Positions 8,563-17,232 of a DNA stretch of 64,000 bases are shown piece by piece. Each line of letters opens with the position of its first letter. Position 1 is the stretch's first letter. The DNA lies in assembly GCA_029552245.1 (NCBI GenBank), contig JAKPDW010000001.1, positions 1 to 64,000 of the forward strand. The letters are read 5' to 3'. A program made the translations under genes and the position numbers. The stretch is from Deltaproteobacteria bacterium. Lineage in GTDB: Bacteria; Desulfobacterota; Desulfomonilia; UBA1062. The notes beneath the pieces were generated by a model. The model saw only the letters and a list, made by a program, of their open reading frames with translations, had not been told where the DNA came from and made no database searches.

Positions 8563-9887
8563 TGCCGGTAGTGGTCATCGTGGGGAGGCCCAACGCGGGC
8601 AAGTCCACGCTCTTCAACGCGCTCATAGGCGAGTGGAAATCCATCGTCGGCCCGAAGCGCGGCATTACGAGGGACCGCATCTTCGGGAGGTGGACCCTGG
8701 CGGCAGGGCTCGACGTGGACCTCGTTGACACGGGCGGTTTCGACACGAGGGGCGATATCGACCTCTCCGAGGGCGTGCTGCGTCAGACCATGACGGCCAT
8801 CGAGGAGGCCCACCTCGTGGTCTGCCTCTTCGACGGGTCCGAACCTCCCACGCCGGACGACAGGGAGCTCGTCGATCTCCTCAGGAAGAAAGGCAAGCCC
8901 GCCGTCTACGCCGTGAACAAGGTCGACGACCCGTCGAACGATCTCGCACTCGCGGCCTTCTACGAGCTCGGCATAGACGACCCGGTAGCCGTGTCCGCGC
9001 GCAACCGCCTGGGACTGGCGGACCTCGCGGAGGCGGTGAGGCTCTCCCTCGGGGAGGCGACGCCCGCAAGGGCCCACGAGGGACAGGGGCTTCGCGTGGG
9101 TATCCTCGGGAGGCCGAACGTGGGCAAGTCGCTCATGCTCAACCGCATCACGGGGAGCGAGAGGGCCTTGGTCTCGCCGGTTGCGGGCACCACCCGCGAC
9201 AGCGTGGACACGAACGTCGTGCGGGACGGGAAGACCTACACCTTCGTGGACACGGCCGGCATCAGGAGGAGGTCCCGCAGGGAAGACTCCATCGAGTTCG
9301 TGAGCGTGACGAGGGCGCTCAGGACGATCGAGCGCTCCGACGTGTGCCTGCTCGTCCTGGATGCGGCGGAGGGCCTCACGGACCAGGACAAGCGCCTCTG
9401 CGGCGCGATCCTCGATCGGGGCAGGGCCCTGGGCGTGGTGGTGAACAAGGTGGACCTCGTGGACGAGGGCGGGGTGCGCCTGATCAGGGAATCGTTGCAA
9501 AGGGGGCTCTCCTTCATGCCCGGCCTGCCCGTGCTCTTCGTCTCGGCGCTCACAGGCGCGGGACTGGACAGGGTCTATCCCCTCGCGGACGAGCTCTTCG
9601 CCAAGGCGACGACGAGGGTGCCCACTGCCCGGCTCAACCGCTTCCTCAAGGACATCACGTCCACGCACTCCGGGCCGATGGTGGGCGGCAAGCAGCTCAA
9701 GATCCTCTACATAACCCAGGTCGACGTGGCGCCGCCCAGGTTCCAGGTCGTGGTGAACACGGACGAGGCCGTGCCCAGGACGTACGCGAGGTTTCTCGCA
9801 AACTCGCTGAGGAAGGCCTGCGGTCTCGAGGAGGTGCCCGTGGAGATCCGCTTCGTGCCGCGCAGGCACAAGAGACGAGCGGGATGA
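8562..9887 (+). CDS. der: GTPase Der (EngA), double G domain
   Basis: Der is the tandem-GTPase 50S assembly factor. The 441-residue protein has a first G domain (GRPNAGKST, DTGG, NKVD) and a second (GRPNVGKSL, DTAGI, NKVD), then the C-terminal KH-like domain. Length and order fit the family. It is the last gene of the operon; a 670-bp gap follows. Confidence 0.97.
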   Translation: MPVVVIVGRPNAGKSTLFNALIGEWKSIVGPKRGITRDRIFGRWTLAAGLDVDLVDTGGFDTRGDIDLSEGVLRQTMTAIEEAHLVVCLFDGSEPPTPDDRELVDLLRKKGKPAVYAVNKVDDPSNDLALAAFYELGIDDPVAVSARNRLGLADLAEAVRLSLGEATPARAHEGQGLRVGILGRPNVGKSLMLNRITGSERALVSPVAGTTRDSVDTNVVRDGKTYTFVDTAGIRRRSRREDSIEFVSVTRALRTIERSDVCLLVLDAAEGLTDQDKRLCGAILDRGRALGVVVNKVDLVDEGGVRLIRESLQRGLSFMPGLPVLFVSALTGAGLDRVYPLADELFAKATTRVPTARLNRFLKDITSTHSGPMVGGKQLKILYITQVDVAPPRFQVVVNTDEAVPRTYARFLANSLRKACGLEEVPVEIRFVPRRHKRRAG

Positions 9888-10302
9888 ACGCCCCCGACGA
9901 ATGCCGCGCGTTCCTCCCCCCGGGATCTGGGGTGGCCGTCGTACGGGACCCGTCGGCGGCCGCCATCGGCGGTTTGGCCGATGCGTGGGTTTCGAGGTGA
10001 AACCACGGTGCGGCAGAGTGAAGAACCCGCCGTGACCGTATCCGGTGTACGGGCCGGGCCCACGCGCGGTGGCCACCTCCCGTCCTACCCGCCGAGGGAC
10101 CATGCCGGAAGGGGTGTTTCGCCCGTTTGCCGACGTGAGACGGGATGCCTTCACCTTCAGCCGTGCCGGCATCGAGGCGTGCGCGCAAGACGGCCCTCGA
10201 TGAACGGGCCTGCGGCGTGCGGAGAGGAAACCCCGAAGCCCGGTCGAGAGGGCCTTGGGCGCAGATAGAGGGCAGAGAATGGACGTGCGGGGGAATGAGG
10301 GC

Positions 10303-10331
10303 TTGACAGGGAGGTATTTACGTGTTTCTAT
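10303..10331 (+). promoter_or_regulatory. candidate sigma-70-type promoter for trpB2
   Basis: TTGACA (10303-10308) is a perfect -35 box; TTCTAT at 10326-10331 follows after 17 bases. The local sequence is less GC-rich than its surroundings. Confidence 0.55.
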
Positions 10332-10359
10332 GCAAAGAAACGCGGACGTGGTGCGCCCC

Positions 10360-10420
10360 CGGCCGGCAGAGCACCGGCCGATCACATCTGTGCGGTGCGC
10401 CGGGCCCGAGATGCCGGGCC
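10360..10420 (+). other. two GC hairpins in the trpB2 leader
   Basis: CGGCCGG (10360-10366) pairs with CCGGCCG (10374-10380), a 7-bp stem with a 7-base loop. GGCCCG (10403-10408) pairs with CGGGCC (10415-10420), followed by TTTC. They could act as attenuation or mRNA-stability elements; that role is inferred. No Trp-rich leader peptide was found. Confidence 0.4.
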
Positions 10421-10560
10421 TTTCACCCCGCAAGACGTCCGCGAGGCGGTGCCGGCCTGGGTCGAGCGGGCGAGCCTGGTCCATACAGCGGGAAAGGGTC
10501 ATGAAAAGGGTTCTTCGCATGAGTGGCGATGCACAAAAACTACAGCATGGAGGATGATAC

Positions 10561-11943
10561 ATGAAGGTCTTTCTGAGCGAGGAAGAGATTCCCAGGCAAT
10601 GGTACAACCTGGCCGCCGACCTGCCGACGCCGCTGTTGCCCCCCCTGGGCCCGGACGGCAACCCGGTGAGACCCGAAGACCTCTCCCCTGTCTTCCCGAT
10701 GAACCTCATAGAGCAGGAGGTGAGCGACAAACGGTGGATAGACATCCCCGAAGAGGTCCTTCAGCTGCTCTACCAGTGGCGGCCGTCGCCGCTCCACAGG
10801 GCCGTGTACCTCGAGAAGGCCCTCAAGACCCCTGCCAGGATCTATTACAAGAACGAGGGCGTGTCACCGGCGGGCAGCCACAAGCCCAACACGGCCGTTC
10901 CGCAGGCCTGGTACAACAAGCAGTTCGGCATCGAGCGGCTGACCACGGAGACCGGGGCGGGCCAGTGGGGGAGCGCCCTCTCGTACGCATGCGCGCTCGT
11001 GGGGTTGAAGTGCAAGGTCTTCATGGTCAGGATCAGCTTCGAACAGAAGCCTTTCCGGAAACTCATGATGAACGTGTGGGGCGCCGAGTGCGTGCCGAGC
11101 CCGTCCACTGAGACGAAGACGGGCAGGGATATCCTCGAGCACGACCCGGACACACCGGGCAGCCTGGGGATCGCCATCAGCGAGGCGGTGGAGACGGCGG
11201 TCGCGGACACGACGGGAAAGACCAGGTACTCGCTGGGCAGCGTCCTGAACCACGTACTCCTCCACCAGACGATCATAGGGCTCGAGGCGAAGAAGCAGCT
11301 CGCCAAGATCGGCGAGAAGAAGGTCGACGTGGTCATCGGGTGCGCGGGCGGCGGGAGCAACTTCGCAGGCCTCTCGTTCCCCTTCGTGCTCGACAAGATC
11401 AACGGCGCCCAGATAGACATCATCCCGGTCGAGCCCACCTCGTGCCCGACCCTCACGAGGGCGCCGTTCGCCTACGACCACGGGGATGTGGCCAAGATGA
11501 CGCCGCTGTTGCCCATGCATTCCCTCGGCCACGAGTTCGTCTCCCCGCCCATCCACGCGGGCGGCCTCAGGTATCACGGCATGGCGCCGCTGGTGAGTGC
11601 GGCGGTGGTGGAGGGACTGCTCACGCCCAAGGCCATGAACCAGCTCAAGTGCTACGAGAGCGCCCTGTTCTGGGCACGCACCGAGGGCTTCATCCCCGCC
11701 CCGGAGACCTCGCACGCCATCGCGGCCGTCATCGACGAGGCGGTCAAGGCGAGGGAGGAAGGCAAGGAGAAGGTCATCCTCTTCAACTGGAGCGGGCACG
11801 GCCTCATGGACCTCAAGGGCTACGAGAGCTACATGGAGGGACGGCTCACGGACTACCCGCTGCCCGAGGAGGATCTCCAGAAGTCCCTGAAGTCCATCGA
11901 GAACCTGCCGAAGCCCAAGGTGGCGAAGACCGGGAGATGGTGA
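10561..11943 (+). CDS. TrpB-like pyridoxal-phosphate enzyme (TrpB2 type)
   Basis: This is the tryptophan synthase beta-chain-like protein of the long TrpB2 group (460 residues, versus about 400 for TrpB1). The PLP lysine is Lys108 in AGSHKPN; the glycine-rich phosphate loop is [11 protein letters not shown]. TrpB2 enzymes make tryptophan from serine and indole and often occur without TrpA, as here: no trpA or other trp gene is nearby. GGAGG lies 8-12 bases before the ATG. The next small gene starts within its last codons, so they are probably expressed together. Confidence 0.93.
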   Translation: MKVFLSEEEIPRQWYNLAADLPTPLLPPLGPDGNPVRPEDLSPVFPMNLIEQEVSDKRWIDIPEEVLQLLYQWRPSPLHRAVYLEKALKTPARIYYKNEGVSPAGSHKPNTAVPQAWYNKQFGIERLTTETGAGQWGSALSYACALVGLKCKVFMVRISFEQKPFRKLMMNVWGAECVPSPSTETKTGRDILEHDPDTPGSLGIAISEAVETAVADTTGKTRYSLGSVLNHVLLHQTIIGLEAKKQLAKIGEKKVDVVIGCAGGGSNFAGLSFPFVLDKINGAQIDIIPVEPTSCPTLTRAPFAYDHGDVAKMTPLLPMHSLGHEFVSPPIHAGGLRYHGMAPLVSAAVVEGLLTPKAMNQLKCYESALFWARTEGFIPAPETSHAIAAVIDEAVKAREEGKEKVILFNWSGHGLMDLKGYESYMEGRLTDYPLPEEDLQKSLKSIENLPKPKVAKTGRW

Positions 11944-12203
11944 GGATCGCGTCCTCTCCGTACGAAGACTTGGAGACCGGGTGCCCGATGCTGGGGCACC
12001 CGGTGCCTCTCAGGTACTGCCTCGAGCCGGGGTCCGAGCTCCCGTGCCGGAGGATCGTCTTGTGCTGGCAGGAACGCTTCGACATCGCGGGCCTCCTGAG
12101 GGAGGTCCTCACGCCCGAGCAGCTCGAGGAGCTCGAGAAGGCGCCGAAGCAGAAGATCTCCCAGCTCCTCGAGCTGGTGGCAAAGGTGAAGAAGGGGTCT
12201 TGA
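11937..12203 (+). CDS. small conserved-looking cysteine-containing protein, unknown function
   Basis: This 88-residue protein starts at an ATG that overlaps the end of trpB2 by 7 bases, implying translational coupling. The N-terminal half has four cysteines ([27 protein letters not shown]), which could bind a metal or cluster; the C-terminal half is helical and charged ([12 protein letters not shown]). No family was recognised. Context suggests a partner or regulator of the TrpB2 enzyme; this is inference. Confidence 0.75.
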   Translation: MVRIASSPYEDLETGCPMLGHPVPLRYCLEPGSELPCRRIVLCWQERFDIAGLLREVLTPEQLEELEKAPKQKISQLLELVAKVKKGS

Positions 12204-12490
12204 CGGTCTTCTCCGCGGGTCCCCTGTCCCCGGCGATGCCCTGTCGCCGTCCATACCCCCGGGCAGGGTTCACCGGACGATCTAGGCCGTGACGCCCACG
12301 TTCAGGAGCGGGCCCGGCTCTCGTCCCTTGTCTCGGGGGCTCCTCCTGCGCGCGGATGCGTGCATGCGGACCCCTTCGACGGCATGCAAGGCAGCTCCAT
12401 GGGGCCGGACCGCCTCGGTCGATTGCGGGGTGGTGTCGCCTCGATGACAAGGCGACACCGCTAGCCGCCGTCTCGTGATCGTCGACCCTC

Positions 12491-13807
12491 TCAGTAGAGC
12501 CTTCTCAAGGCGACGAGGGCGCCCTCCACGGCATCCCTGCCCAGGCCCAGGATGCGCATGCTCTCGTCGATCGGCCTGGGGTCGGGGTTCTCGATCACGA
12601 GGCCGGGGAGGAACCTCAGGCTCAGCGTGTCCGCGACGTGGACGAGATGGACCAGTTCTTCATGAGCCGTCGCGTGAGCTGGGTCGTGGTGGAAGAGGAT
12701 CGCCTCCCTGATGGACGCGGGCAGGCCCCAGGCCTCGGAGAGGTGGAGCCCTGCCAAGTTGTGGTCGATGCCGAAGATGGAACGTTCGAGAGCGCTCGAG
12801 TCTTCGCCGTGGGCCTTGAGGACGCGGTAGAACAGGGGTTGGATGCGGGCCATGTACTGGTCGAGCACCACCTTCCCGATGTCGTGGAGCAGCCCGGCGG
12901 TATAGGCCGTCCGGGTCGGGACGGGGGCGCCCGCCCTGGCGAGCCCGTCGCAGAGCCTTGCCACCGCGAGCGAGTGGAAGAAAAGCCCCCCGCGCATGAG
13001 CGAATACCCGTTCTCAGAACACCCCACGAGGCGTTCGATGTGGGCCGTCATGACGAGCTGCAGGAGGGTCGTGGTGCCCAGGATCGTGACCGCGTCGTCT
13101 ATGGAATCGACGCGCCTGTGGATGCCCAGGTATGGCGAGTTGCACAGCCTGAGGACGTCGGCGCTGAGCACCTGGTCCTTCTTGATCTCCGAGGCGACGG
13201 TCGAGATGTCGGTGTTGTCTTCCGAGAGCATCTCCGAGACCCTGATCGCGATCTGCGGGATGGGCCTGAGGTTCTCGATGGACCTCCCTATCTCCGCTAA
13301 CGTCGGCAAGGGGGTCTCCTTCCTGGGTCTCGAACGGATCTCGTCGATGATCGGCTCGATCGTGCACGTTGTCCTGTCCATGTCCAGGTTCATGCACAAC
13401 CCGGCCAGCCCGCCCGCCTCGAGGATCCTCGCATGGACGCCGTTGTCCGCGAGGGTCTCCATGGCCGCTTCCAGCGTCCTGCCCCCGATGTTCATGAACA
13501 GGTCTTCCCGGGTGGGACTCTCTCCGAGTGCGCCGCCGGCGACATAGGTCTCGAGCTCGTCCGGCGAGGCCCCGCGCTCTGACAAGGCCTTGAGGAACAA
13601 GGGGACCCCGGTCGTGGCGTAGGATGAGAGCTGGGTCTCGGGCACGTCGCAGAGGGGCTTGGGAAGGAGCACGTGGAGCAGGCCCCCCATGTGCCGCCTC
13701 CTGTCGATCGCCGCTACACCCACGCAGGAGCCGAGGTACGCCTTCATCAGGCCCGACGAGCCCAGTACCATGCTCCCGCTTGCCACGATCGTGGTACGGG
13801 ATCTCAT
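12491..13807 (-). CDS. CheD-HDOD fusion protein
   Basis: The first ~155 residues match CheD, the chemoreceptor glutamine deamidase: YLGSCVGVAAID carries the nucleophilic Cys and GGLLHVLLP the catalytic His. The position six residues before the Cys, where CheD normally has the catalytic Thr, reads as Lys. Residues ~165-438 are an HDOD domain (LRPIPQIAIRVSEML, LLHDIGKVVLDQY). No chemotaxis gene is nearby. I start at the ATG preceded by GAAGGAG at 8 bases; an upstream in-frame start would add 10 residues. Role probably in signalling by protein-protein contact. Confidence 0.88.
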   Translation of the reverse strand: MRSRTTIVASGSMVLGSSGLMKAYLGSCVGVAAIDRRRHMGGLLHVLLPKPLCDVPETQLSSYATTGVPLFLKALSERGASPDELETYVAGGALGESPTREDLFMNIGGRTLEAAMETLADNGVHARILEAGGLAGLCMNLDMDRTTCTIEPIIDEIRSRPRKETPLPTLAEIGRSIENLRPIPQIAIRVSEMLSEDNTDISTVASEIKKDQVLSADVLRLCNSPYLGIHRRVDSIDDAVTILGTTTLLQLVMTAHIERLVGCSENGYSLMRGGLFFHSLAVARLCDGLARAGAPVPTRTAYTAGLLHDIGKVVLDQYMARIQPLFYRVLKAHGEDSSALERSIFGIDHNLAGLHLSEAWGLPASIREAILFHHDPAHATAHEELVHLVHVADTLSLRFLPGLVIENPDPRPIDESMRILGLGRDAVEGALVALRRLY

Positions 13808-14476
13808 GAAACCTTCTCCTTCATGTCCGGGACACACCCCCCCGCCGGACTTCGTCCTGAATCACTAGATCGGACGCCCGACCCACGAAGATGAGGGGGC
13901 CGGGCAAACGGGTTTCAGACCTGGACGGGCGCTCCTCATGGACCGACAGGGTCGTCGAAGGTGAGGGGTGGGCGCTCGAGGGTATCGAACCGTCGCATCC
14001 CCCAGGGCATCCATGGGTCTTTGCGTGGCGACCCCGAAGGGAGCGTCGAGACGGTGGTCCGTCCATGCCGAGGGCCCGCCTCGTGCGAAAGGCGCGTGAT
14101 CCCTTTGGCAGGGCGTGCCCACCTGCCTTTCTGCTCGTGCCCGTGGGAGCGGTGGCCCTAGACGCTGCAGCCGACAGGGGGCCTCGGCCCAAAGAGGGCT
14201 GGCAAGGAGGCGCCCACGGCAAAGGTAGGGCGGTCGGGCGTCTTCCGGGACGGCGGCGCAGCCCCCGGCCCCTTGGAGGAGGCCGCTGCCCGGTGGCATC
14301 GGCTTCAAGACGCGAGGGGGAGGGCCCTCCTGCGCGGAAGTCGGCTCAAGGCGGGTAGGCGCTAGGGGAGTGTTGTCGGCATGCGGGAAGGCGCCCTGCG
14401 CGAAAAACGGCCCGAGACCGGCCATGAGGGGTCCTTCGATGCGTCACGGCGCCGGACACCCTGCGTGGTGGCGGGC
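13808..14476. other. intergenic region without a recognisable gene
   Basis: About 670 bases between two - strand genes. Open frames on both strands give low-complexity arginine/glycine/proline-rich translations with no family features. No hairpin with a T tract, repeat or RNA gene was recognised. Confidence 0.5.
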
Positions 14477-15361
14477 TCAAGGCCAGGAGTAAAACCCGCC
14501 CCTGTTCTCGGTCCGCCTCCGGTAGACCACCACCGTGGGGTTGCTCACGTTCGCGAGACGCTCGACGGCCTTGAGGGCGTCCTCGTAGTACCCGACCTCG
14601 TCGACGAGGTGGTGCTGCATGCCGACGGATGCCGTCATGACCCTCCCGTCCGCTATGACCTCCAGGTCGCTTTCGCTCACCGGCCTTCTGTGCCTGACCT
14701 TGTCGAGGAAGTCCTCGTGGAACTCGCGCACGATGCCCTCGAGGAGTTCCCTGTCCTCGTCGTTCATGTCCCTGAGGATTGTGCCCGCATCCTTGAGCTT
14801 GCCGGAGGTGAGGGTCTGGTTCTTGATGCCGAGCTTGTCCATGAGCCCCTCGAGGCTGATGGAGGGAAGGAGCACGCCCACGTTGCCGACTACCGAGGTC
14901 GGCAGGGCCACGATGGAGTCCGCGGCCAGGGCGGCCATGTACGCACCCGAGGTCCCCTGGCCGGTGATGCACGCGACCACGCTCGTGCGGCGCTTCTCCT
15001 TGTACTCGAGGATCTCCCTGTAGAGGAGGTTGGACGCCGTTATCCCCCCTCCCGGCGAGTCTATCTTGAGGATGACGCCCTTGATGCGCCTGTCTTTGCC
15101 GGCCAGCTCCAGGATCGAGTCCAGGCGCTCGAGCGTGCCCTGCCTGGGCATGAACCCGTCCCTGAACGCGGTGGTCGTGATGGGGCCCAGGATCTCGAGC
15201 ACGAGCACCTTGTCGGGCCCGCCCTCCCTGATCACCCGTTCCTCGAAGGGCTGCATCTCCACGAGCCTGCCCAGGTCCATGGATATGTAGGCGCAGCCGC
15301 CCACGGCCGTGACGAGCACGAAGGCGTACGCGGCCTGCCATGCAACGATACCCTTACGCAT
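14477..15361 (-). CDS. sppA: signal peptide peptidase SppA-type serine protease
   Basis: This membrane-associated Ser/Lys protease degrades leftover signal peptides. The 294-residue short form has an N-terminal hydrophobic segment ending in a lipobox-like VGGC, KIDSPGGGITASN, the nucleophilic Ser in GQGTSGAYMAAL and the catalytic Lys in TSGKLKDAG. I start at MRKGIV; six more residues are open upstream. Its ATG lies 8 bases inside the end of tldD, so it is the last gene of the EIID-to-sppA operon. Confidence 0.93.
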   Translation of the reverse strand: MRKGIVAWQAAYAFVLVTAVGGCAYISMDLGRLVEMQPFEERVIREGGPDKVLVLEILGPITTTAFRDGFMPRQGTLERLDSILELAGKDRRIKGVILKIDSPGGGITASNLLYREILEYKEKRRTSVVACITGQGTSGAYMAALAADSIVALPTSVVGNVGVLLPSISLEGLMDKLGIKNQTLTSGKLKDAGTILRDMNDEDRELLEGIVREFHEDFLDKVRHRRPVSESDLEVIADGRVMTASVGMQHHLVDEVGYYEDALKAVERLANVSNPTVVVYRRRTENRGGFYSWP

Positions 15362-16742
15362 CGCGTATCTCCCCCCCAACGGTGATCTCCGGGATGAGCA
15401 GGGTGGGCTGGGCGTCGGCCACGGGCACGCCCTGCCCGTCCTTGCCGCAGGTTCCTATGCCGAAACCGAGGTCGCAAGCGACCTTGTCGATCGACGAAAG
15501 GATCCTCGGGCCGTTGCCGATCAGGGTGGCCCCGCGCACGGGCTCGGCGATCTGTCCGTTCTCGATGAGGTACCCTTCCGCCACGTTGAACACGAAGTCG
15601 CCGGTGACCGTGTTCACCTGCCCGCCGCCCATCTTCTTCACGAACAGCCCACGGTGTACGAGCCTGACGATCTCTTGGGGGTCGAGGGTCCCGGGAGCGA
15701 TCATGGTGTTGGTCATGCGGGGGATCGGCCTGTGCCTGTACGACTCGCGCCTGGCGTTTCCCGTCAGGGGCAGGCCGTACTTGCGCGAGGTGACGAGGTC
15801 CGTCATATACCCTTTCAGCACCCCACCCTCGACGAGGACGGTCCGGCATGTCGGGTTCCCCTCGTCGTCGCATCCCATGCTGCCGCGCACCCCCTCGATG
15901 GTGCCGTCGTCGATGACGGTTATGGCCTTGGAGGCCACCTCCTGGCCCAGTTTCCCCGAGTAGACCGACAGCCCCTCGCCTGCGAGGTCGGCCTCGAGGC
16001 CGTGGCCGATGGCCTCGTGGATCATCGTGCCCCCGGCCTCGCTCGAGAGCACCACCGGCATGACGCCCGCCGGCGACCTCCTTGCCCTGAGCATGGTGAG
16101 GGCCCTGCCGACGGCCCTGCGCGCTATCTCCTCCGGGGGGGTCTCGTCCAGGAGCTCGAACCCCCGGCAGCCGCCCACCGGCTCGTAACCGGTCTCCATG
16201 ACGGAACCGTCGCTCGCTATGCCCTGCACCACGAAGATGATCGAGTCGCGCCGGTCCTGGGCCACGAAGCCCAGGGAGTTCGCGACGATGACCCGCTTCA
16301 TGCCGTCGGCGTACATGACGCGGACCTGGACCACGGCTGGGTCCATGCCTCGTGCCGCACTGTCGGCCTCGCGGACCCGGGAGAGCTTCAGGACGGGATC
16401 GACGCCCCTGGGGTCGACCTGCATGCGCACGACTGAACCGACGGTGCGCCTGAGGAGGGAGAAGTCCCTCGAGAACTCGCCGGAGCCGACCGCGCGGGCC
16501 ACGGTGTCGGCGAGCTCGTCGATCGCCGAGGCGTCGTTCGTGCATGCGAACGCGCACTGATCGCCCCTTACCACGCGGATCGAGACGCCGGATTCGTCGG
16601 TCGCCAGGTACTTCTCGACGGTGCCGGATTCGCAGACGATGGATGTGCCCAGCCTGTGCTCCACGTAGATCTCGGCGAAGTCTCCACCCTTGGCGAGCGA
16701 GCGCCTCAAGATGCGTTCGAAGTCCATATCGTCCATCGTCAT
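15354..16742 (-). CDS. tldD: metalloprotease TldD
   Basis: TldD is the zinc-metallopeptidase half of TldD/TldE, which degrades unfolded peptides and matures some modified peptides. The motif HEAIGHGLEAD (HExxxH) is present mid-protein and the C-terminal half has the usual GKDGQGVPVADAQPTLLIPE. I use the ATG that overlaps the smpB stop as ATGA; a TTG two codons upstream and an ATG two codons downstream (six bases after GGAG) are alternatives. No tldE/pmbA partner is in the window. Confidence 0.93.
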   Translation of the reverse strand: MTMDDMDFERILRRSLAKGGDFAEIYVEHRLGTSIVCESGTVEKYLATDESGVSIRVVRGDQCAFACTNDASAIDELADTVARAVGSGEFSRDFSLLRRTVGSVVRMQVDPRGVDPVLKLSRVREADSAARGMDPAVVQVRVMYADGMKRVIVANSLGFVAQDRRDSIIFVVQGIASDGSVMETGYEPVGGCRGFELLDETPPEEIARRAVGRALTMLRARRSPAGVMPVVLSSEAGGTMIHEAIGHGLEADLAGEGLSVYSGKLGQEVASKAITVIDDGTIEGVRGSMGCDDEGNPTCRTVLVEGGVLKGYMTDLVTSRKYGLPLTGNARRESYRHRPIPRMTNTMIAPGTLDPQEIVRLVHRGLFVKKMGGGQVNTVTGDFVFNVAEGYLIENGQIAEPVRGATLIGNGPRILSSIDKVACDLGFGIGTCGKDGQGVPVADAQPTLLIPEITVGGEIRDA

Positions 16743-17209
16743 CTCCAAGACTTCACCTCCCTGTCCATCTCGCGCCTGATGTCACGCTCCTTGATGGCCT
16801 CCTTCTTGCTGTGGCTCCTTTTGCCCTTGGCGAGGCCGAGCTCGACCTTGACACGGTTTCCCTTGAGGTAGAGGCTCAACGGCACGAGGGTGAGCCCCTT
16901 CTCCTTGACCTTGACGGAAAGCCTCGATATCTCGCGCCGGTGCAGCAGGAGCTTGCGCGGCCTCATGGGGTCCTGGTTGTGGATGGACGCCTGCACGTAA
17001 GGGCTGATGCGGAAGTTGACCAGGAACATCTCGCCGTCCTTCACCTGGGCGTAGCTGTCCTTTATGCTCCCGCCGCCGTTTCTTAACGACTTGACTTCCG
17101 GGCCCGCCAGCACGATGCCGGCCTCTAGGGTCTCCAGGATCTCGTAGTCGAACCTCGCAGTGCGGTTTGCGCACAAGACCTTGTGCCCCTGCTGTCCCTT
17201 GTCTCCCAT
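16739..17209 (-). CDS. smpB: SsrA-binding protein SmpB
   Basis: SmpB delivers tmRNA to stalled ribosomes. The 156-residue protein has the family landmarks VLCANRTARFDYEI, EAGIVLAGPEVKSLR, GNRVKVELGLAKGK and a basic tail. It lies between ptsI and tldD on the same strand. The ssrA RNA, often nearby, was not recognised in this window. Confidence 0.97.
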   Translation of the reverse strand: MGDKGQQGHKVLCANRTARFDYEILETLEAGIVLAGPEVKSLRNGGGSIKDSYAQVKDGEMFLVNFRISPYVQASIHNQDPMRPRKLLLHRREISRLSVKVKEKGLTLVPLSLYLKGNRVKVELGLAKGKRSHSKKEAIKERDIRREMDREVKSWR

Positions 17210-17232
17210 GGGCCGGCGTCCTCCCGTCGGAA

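Larger units (their letters stand above)
9888..10560. other. intergenic region and trpB2 leader
   Basis: No protein gene was recognised. The first 400 bases are unstructured GC-rich sequence. A promoter at 10303-10331 precedes a leader of about 220 bases that can form two GC hairpins (10360-10380 and 10403-10420) before the trpB2 start. No tRNA, T-box or known riboswitch core was recognised. Confidence 0.5.

Noticed and set aside
10330-10557. Possible leader peptide of 75 residues in the trpB2 leader
   Set aside because: It has no Trp run and no good ribosome site, and its composition is that of GC-rich non-coding DNA.
8301-10745. An 814-residue - strand frame spanning era, der and the gap
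   Set aside because: Antisense to two unmistakable GTPase genes; composition is low complexity.
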